A DNA stretch of 42,413 nucleotides, taken from an uncultured Victivallales bacterium. Lineage in GTDB: Bacteria; Verrucomicrobiota; Lentisphaeria; Oligosphaerales; JAFGRS01. A program made the translations under genes and the position numbers. This document shows positions 39,138-42,413 of this stretch, in pieces (within the stretch, counting starts at the first letter, position 1; every line of letters starts with the position of its first letter). Location: assembly GCA_903834675.1 (NCBI GenBank), contig CAILKC010000263.1, forward strand, positions 1 to 42,413. Direction: 5' to 3'. Under the pieces are notes generated by a model. That model had not been told where the DNA came from. It ran no database searches and worked only from the letters and a program-made list of their open reading frames with translations.

Positions 39138-41132
39138 TCACCTCCCCGTCGGGAGGCGACCGCGGATCTCACGATGGTCGGTCCACAGCGTCAACCCGAC
39201 CTCCAAGAGAAACAGCCCGGCGGCTAGCAAAGCCGCCACCGGCCACAGCGGCAGCCGGACAGGGAGCTCGGCGCGCGGAACCGCCGTCCCGGTGGCCGTG
39301 GTGGGCGCCTCCGACACCAGCCTGTGAATGAGGTCATACGGATTCAGGCGCTCGGAGGAGGACTCGCGGCGGCTGATGTTCACCTCGACCGGTCGGTCGC
39401 CCAGCGCGAACACCCCCGGTTCCGCGGTTGATTGCGCCTGCCCCGAACTGGCCGCCACCCGGCCAAGAAGATCGCGGAATTCGGGGATCGGCTGGCCGCA
39501 GTCGACGCGGGTGATGCCGTACCCGGCCGGCACTGCCGTCCGGGCAATTTCCTGGATCATAGGCAGAAACGAGGCGGTCAGCGGCAGATCGCTCCACTGG
39601 GGGTCAAAGGGCAGCGCGAACACCAGAACCCGCCCGCGGCCGACGGTTTGCTCGGCCAACACCGGGTCGCCGTCGGTGGTCTTGAGTTGCACGGTCTGAC
39701 TGCCGGACAGGTTGAGGCGCAGAAACTGACGGATCGGAAAGATAAACAGGTCGGTGCGCTCCGCCTCCGCGAAGGCCTCGGCCAGCACCCCCTCGGGGTT
39801 GACCCAGCCCAGGCTCCAGGACTCGCCGCGCCGCCGCCCCTGGCCGACGACCTCGGTGAGGCGGGCGTCGAACAGACCGCTCGCTCGCAAGCCGTGCATC
39901 ATCTGACCCGGAAACGGCCCGGGGGTGCAGACCGCGGTCCCACCCGCCGTACAGAAATTCTTCAACTGGGCGAAGGCGGCCTCGTCAAAACGATCCGCGG
40001 CGCCCAGGACAAAGACCAGCGGGACGTGCGACAAGTCCGTGGCGAAGAACGCCTCCGCGGTCACGGTCTGCACCTGGAAGGCAGCGGCGCTGTCATGCAG
40101 GCTCTTGGCCAGGAAGAAAGCCTGGGGGTCAGGGGCGGCGCCGCCGTCGGTTACGGGCACCACGGCGACCACCGGCACGCTGGGCGGGGCGGCGGCCCAG
40201 AAGTGCAGTGCATCGTCGGCGGCGTAGTCGTCAGGCGTCAGTTCAGCCACGCCGTGGACGGCGCCATCGTGGCGCAGGGCGACGGCTACGCGGCGCACTT
40301 GCAGGGGCGGCAGCGAGACGGGCACCGACTGGCGGTCTGGGCCGGCGCGTACGGTCAAGGTCCGTTGCTGTGCCACCTCGGCAAAGTTGCGCACCTCGAC
40401 GATGACCCGGCAGCGCCCCGCGGAGGTGGGGGACGCGAGGGCTCCGATCACGCCGACGTTGGCCAGTCCGGGGTCTGCGGGGTTGAGCAAGCGCACCTCG
40501 GTGCCGCTGGGCAACTGCTCCCGGCACTCCTGCCAGTCGGCGACTTGCAGGTCGGAGAGCACGAGCAAGCGCCGGGGGCCGGGGCCGGCGAGCAGGCGAG
40601 CCGCTTCACGGATGGCGGCGGCGTGGTGACCCGGAACCGGGCGCGGGGCGGCCGCCGCCAGCGCCGTGAGCAGGTCGGCAGGACGGGTCCCCGGCGGCAT
40701 GGAGCTGAGCACGCGGTCGGCCGACAGGATCAACCCGACCCGCTCGCCCTCGGCCAGTTTCCGCAACTCCCCACGGGCAAGTTCCGTCAGGCGCTCCGGG
40801 GCGCCTCTCGCACCCATGCTCGCGGACAGGTCGGCAAGCAGAACGGTGACGGCGCCGGCGGCCTCAGCGCCCCGTCCCGGGGCGGCGGCGCGGCGCAGCG
40901 TGGGGCGGGCGAAAGCCAGGACGGCAGCGGCCAGCGCGGCCAGGCGCAAGAGCAGAAGCAGGAGGTCGCGCAGACGTCGGCGCCCCTCGGGCGGCAGTTG
41001 AGCCCGGCGGAGAAAACGGGTGCTGGGAAACACCAGCCGACGAGGAATTTCCCGGTTCATCAGATGCAGCACGACCGGCACCGCGAGGAAGGCCAGGCCA
41101 AGCAGAAACCAAGGGTATTCAAATCCGCTCAT
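39138..41132 (-). CDS. BatA-type protein with von Willebrand factor A domain
   Basis: The ATG at 41132 shares a base with the stop of the DUF58 gene (TGATG). The 664-residue protein has the BatA N-terminal motif (FLLGLAFLAVPVVLHLMNREIPRRL), two membrane segments near residues 7-25 and 60-80, and a vWA domain with the MIDAS start VLLADLSASMGA (DxSxS). Its later part has beta-rich segments plus ELTPDDYAADDALHFWA and VFVLGAADRFDEAAF, as in BatA/DUF4159-type proteins. A C-terminal membrane segment follows (VAALLAAGLFLLEVGL). In other bacteria it acts with DUF58 proteins and a MoxR ATPase in envelope or stress functions. No MoxR gene is in this window. Confidence 0.88.
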   Translation of the reverse strand: MSGFEYPWFLLGLAFLAVPVVLHLMNREIPRRLVFPSTRFLRRAQLPPEGRRRLRDLLLLLLRLAALAAAVLAFARPTLRRAAAPGRGAEAAGAVTVLLADLSASMGARGAPERLTELARGELRKLAEGERVGLILSADRVLSSMPPGTRPADLLTALAAAAPRPVPGHHAAAIREAARLLAGPGPRRLLVLSDLQVADWQECREQLPSGTEVRLLNPADPGLANVGVIGALASPTSAGRCRVIVEVRNFAEVAQQRTLTVRAGPDRQSVPVSLPPLQVRRVAVALRHDGAVHGVAELTPDDYAADDALHFWAAAPPSVPVVAVVPVTDGGAAPDPQAFFLAKSLHDSAAAFQVQTVTAEAFFATDLSHVPLVFVLGAADRFDEAAFAQLKNFCTAGGTAVCTPGPFPGQMMHGLRASGLFDARLTEVVGQGRRRGESWSLGWVNPEGVLAEAFAEAERTDLFIFPIRQFLRLNLSGSQTVQLKTTDGDPVLAEQTVGRGRVLVFALPFDPQWSDLPLTASFLPMIQEIARTAVPAGYGITRVDCGQPIPEFRDLLGRVAASSGQAQSTAEPGVFALGDRPVEVNISRRESSSERLNPYDLIHRLVSEAPTTATGTAVPRAELPVRLPLWPVAALLAAGLFLLEVGLTLWTDHREIRGRLPTGR

Positions 41133-42037
41133 CAGCCCAGAGCCTCCCGGCGGTGCAGATAGGCTGCCAGCAGGTTGCCCACGTTCTCGCTGGTCGGCGC
41201 CAGAAGGTAGTCCACCTGTTGCGCCAGGCACGCTTCACGGACCTGCTTGACGAAACCCTCCATGGCGTGTTCGTAGCCGACCCGGACCAGGTCGGGCACG
41301 GTGGTGAGTTCCGGCCCCCCCTCGCTGTCCACAAAGCGCACGGTCCGGCTGAAGGGCAGGTCCATCTCGTCCCGGTCCAGAACCTGCAGGGCGATGCAGT
41401 CGTGATGGGTAAAGCGCAACCTCCGCACCACACTCGCGAGGTCGTCTTCCAGGTCATGGAAGTCACTGATGAGCACCACCAGCCCTCGCCGCCGGAGGTT
41501 CTCGGCGACGTGATGCAGGACGGTGCGGTGGTCGGCAACCCCGCGCGGGGTGAGTTTCTGCAACTCGGTGAACACCCGCTGGGCGCCATCGCGGTGCCGC
41601 GCCGGGGGCACCCAGGCCGTGATGGTCTCGGCGTAGGCACAGAAGCCGACGCTGTCGCCCTGGCGCCGGGCCAGGTAGGCGAGGGCGGCGGCCAACATGG
41701 CCCCGTAACGCAACTTGGTACAGCGGCTGCGCCCGCCCTGGTAGCCCATCGAAGCGCTGGTATCCAGGATGATGGTGCAGTCCAGGTTCGTCTCCTCCCG
41801 GAAGACCTTGGTATAGTAGCGGTCAAGCCGACCGTACACCTTCCAGTCCACATACTTGGGATCGTCTCCAGGCACGTAGTTACGATACTGGAAGAACTCG
41901 CTCCCGAAGCCCTGGTAGAGGCTGCGGTGCAGACCCGAGAGAAAGCCCTCGACCACGACACGTGCCAGGAGCGCGTAGCTGTCAATGCGCGCCAGCGTCT
42001 CAGGACTCAGCAACTCGGCTACGGTTGGGGAGGGCAT
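41132..42037 (-). CDS. DUF58-domain protein
   Basis: The ATG at 42037 follows CAAGG by six bases; the longest frame (to 42115) adds 26 residues without a ribosome site. The 301-residue protein has a DUF58 core: LHRSLYQGFGSEFFQYRNYVPG-like start, then PKYVDWKVYGRLDR, and a vWA-like part with ILDTSASMGY. Later it has VVLISDFHDLED. DUF58 proteins normally act with MoxR AAA+ ATPases and BatA-type proteins. It is the first gene of the operon and overlaps the BatA gene by one or more bases. Unlike many MoxR operons, the MoxR gene is not adjacent. Confidence 0.9.
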   Translation of the reverse strand: MPSPTVAELLSPETLARIDSYALLARVVVEGFLSGLHRSLYQGFGSEFFQYRNYVPGDDPKYVDWKVYGRLDRYYTKVFREETNLDCTIILDTSASMGYQGGRSRCTKLRYGAMLAAALAYLARRQGDSVGFCAYAETITAWVPPARHRDGAQRVFTELQKLTPRGVADHRTVLHHVAENLRRRGLVVLISDFHDLEDDLASVVRRLRFTHHDCIALQVLDRDEMDLPFSRTVRFVDSEGGPELTTVPDLVRVGYEHAMEGFVKQVREACLAQQVDYLLAPTSENVGNLLAAYLHRREALG

Positions 42038-42312
42038 GTCAGCCTTGGGTCGTTCCGGCCATGGGTTCGAGGCGACCCCCGGCGGAAGCGCCCCCGGAGA
42101 TCGCGGTTGAGGCAATATAGCCGGGTTTCGATGCTACGCCTGGAATGGCGCCTTCCGTGAAGGTCGGCACTCTCTTGCATTCCCGGGCGGGTCGGGGTAG
42201 AGTCAGCCCCCGTTGTCTGGGCTCCCGCGCTCTGCCGCAGGAGGCGCTGTGCCGGGGCTGTGCTGGGCAGCGTGCGCCCCACCAGTAGGACGTTCATCAA
42301 CAAGGGACAGTC

Positions 42313-42413
42313 ATGATCAAGATTGGCATCATTGGCGGCTCTGGGCTGGACAATCCTGACATCCTGAAAACCCCGAGCGAAGTCATCCTCACCACTCCCT
42401 ACGGCGCCCCCTC
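42313..42413 (+). CDS. mtnP: S-methyl-5'-thioadenosine phosphorylase, 5' part
   Basis: The window ends within this gene. The first 33 residues read MIKIGIIGGSGLDNPDILK and then VILTTPYGAPS, the start of the MTA phosphorylase family. It would split methylthioadenosine with phosphate to adenine and methylthioribose-1-phosphate for methionine salvage. AAGGGA lies seven bases before the ATG at 42313. Related purine nucleoside phosphorylases share the fold, so the specificity is a moderate inference. It is divergent from the DUF58 operon; the 275 bp between them show no clear promoter. Confidence 0.85.
   Translation, partial: MIKIGIIGGSGLDNPDILKTPSEVILTTPYGAP

Noticed and set aside
39432..41162. 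Plus-strand ORF (576 codons) inside the BatA gene
   Set aside because: The BatA frame has conserved motifs and proper operon spacing. The opposite frame shows low-complexity Gly/Arg/Gln composition only.
42116..42312. tRNA or riboswitch before the MTA phosphorylase gene
   Set aside because: No cloverleaf, T-loop motif or known aptamer core could be seen in the stretch.

Overview
The window is a GC-rich bacterial chromosome segment, almost fully packed with genes. I see no rRNA, tRNA, CRISPR array, intact IS transposase or prophage. The gene content includes large secreted glycosidase-like proteins (GH42-like and DUF6067-like with a HEAT tail), a UxaE-type epimerase, a non-pyrrolysine MttB protein, a Gfo/Idh/MocA oxidoreductase, a BatA/DUF58 pair, an FHA protein and a PQQ-like propeller. 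Palindromic dispersed repeats fill the gaps. This mix suggests an environmental, polysaccharide-using member of the PVC group (Lentisphaerota, Kiritimatiellota or Planctomycetota type) or the neighbouring Hydrogenedentota. That placement is an inference from gene content, not proof.

Layout. 1-2412: half of a palindromic repeat, a membrane-anchored beta-propeller protein, and a convergent YkgJ-type cysteine-cluster protein. 2564-4548 (-): a lipoprotein with a possible thioredoxin-like fold and an ArsP/DUF318-type permease, translationally coupled. 4973-10932 (-): a sulfate assimilation operon cysH-cysD-DUF2061-cysN(C)-sulfite reductase, with a good sigma70-like promoter and a symmetric operator candidate in front of cysH. 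The likely route is sulfate to APS (CysDN), APS to sulfite (CysH with APS-reductase cysteines), then sulfite to sulfide. The APS-kinase-like tail of CysN has lost its catalytic motifs, which fits a pathway that skips PAPS. 11246-12688 (-): an orphan MttB-family methyltransferase. 13063-17667 (+): a GH42-like secreted protein and a secreted protein of unknown function. 17723-24241 (-): a DUF6067-like glycosidase with CBM9-like and HEAT parts, a YrdC/Sua5 protein and a UxaE-type epimerase. 24393-26383 (+): a degenerate hybrid kinase/receiver protein overlapping an RsuA/RluB-type pseudouridine synthase by 4 bp. 26827-30589 (+): an ExbB/ExbD/TPR module. 31051-34207 (+): an FHA membrane protein, FtsH and YggU/DUF167. 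34219-35520 (-): a Gfo/Idh/MocA oxidoreductase. 36012-36659 (+): a HAD phosphatase. 36701-42037 (-): an overlapping operon DUF58 - BatA/vWA - PH-like membrane protein - CAAX/CPBP protease - XerC/D recombinase. 42313 to the end (+): the start of an MTA phosphorylase gene.

The least expected content lies between genes. (1) A modular repeat family has the pattern GATAC - hairpin - GGCTCCAG. It occurs with three different hairpins at four places, including nine tandem 28-bp units at 35621-35870 and two copies of a 63-bp conserved block. (2) A 263-bp palindromic MITE-like element at 30622-30884 has terminal inverted repeats and a 9-bp flanking direct repeat, and a 117/122-identical half copy sits at 20-141. 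Within genes, the most notable points are two cysteine quartets of identical spacing in the sulfite reductase, the pseudo-APS-kinase tail of CysN, and the pseudokinase-receiver protein coupled to an rRNA-modification-type enzyme.
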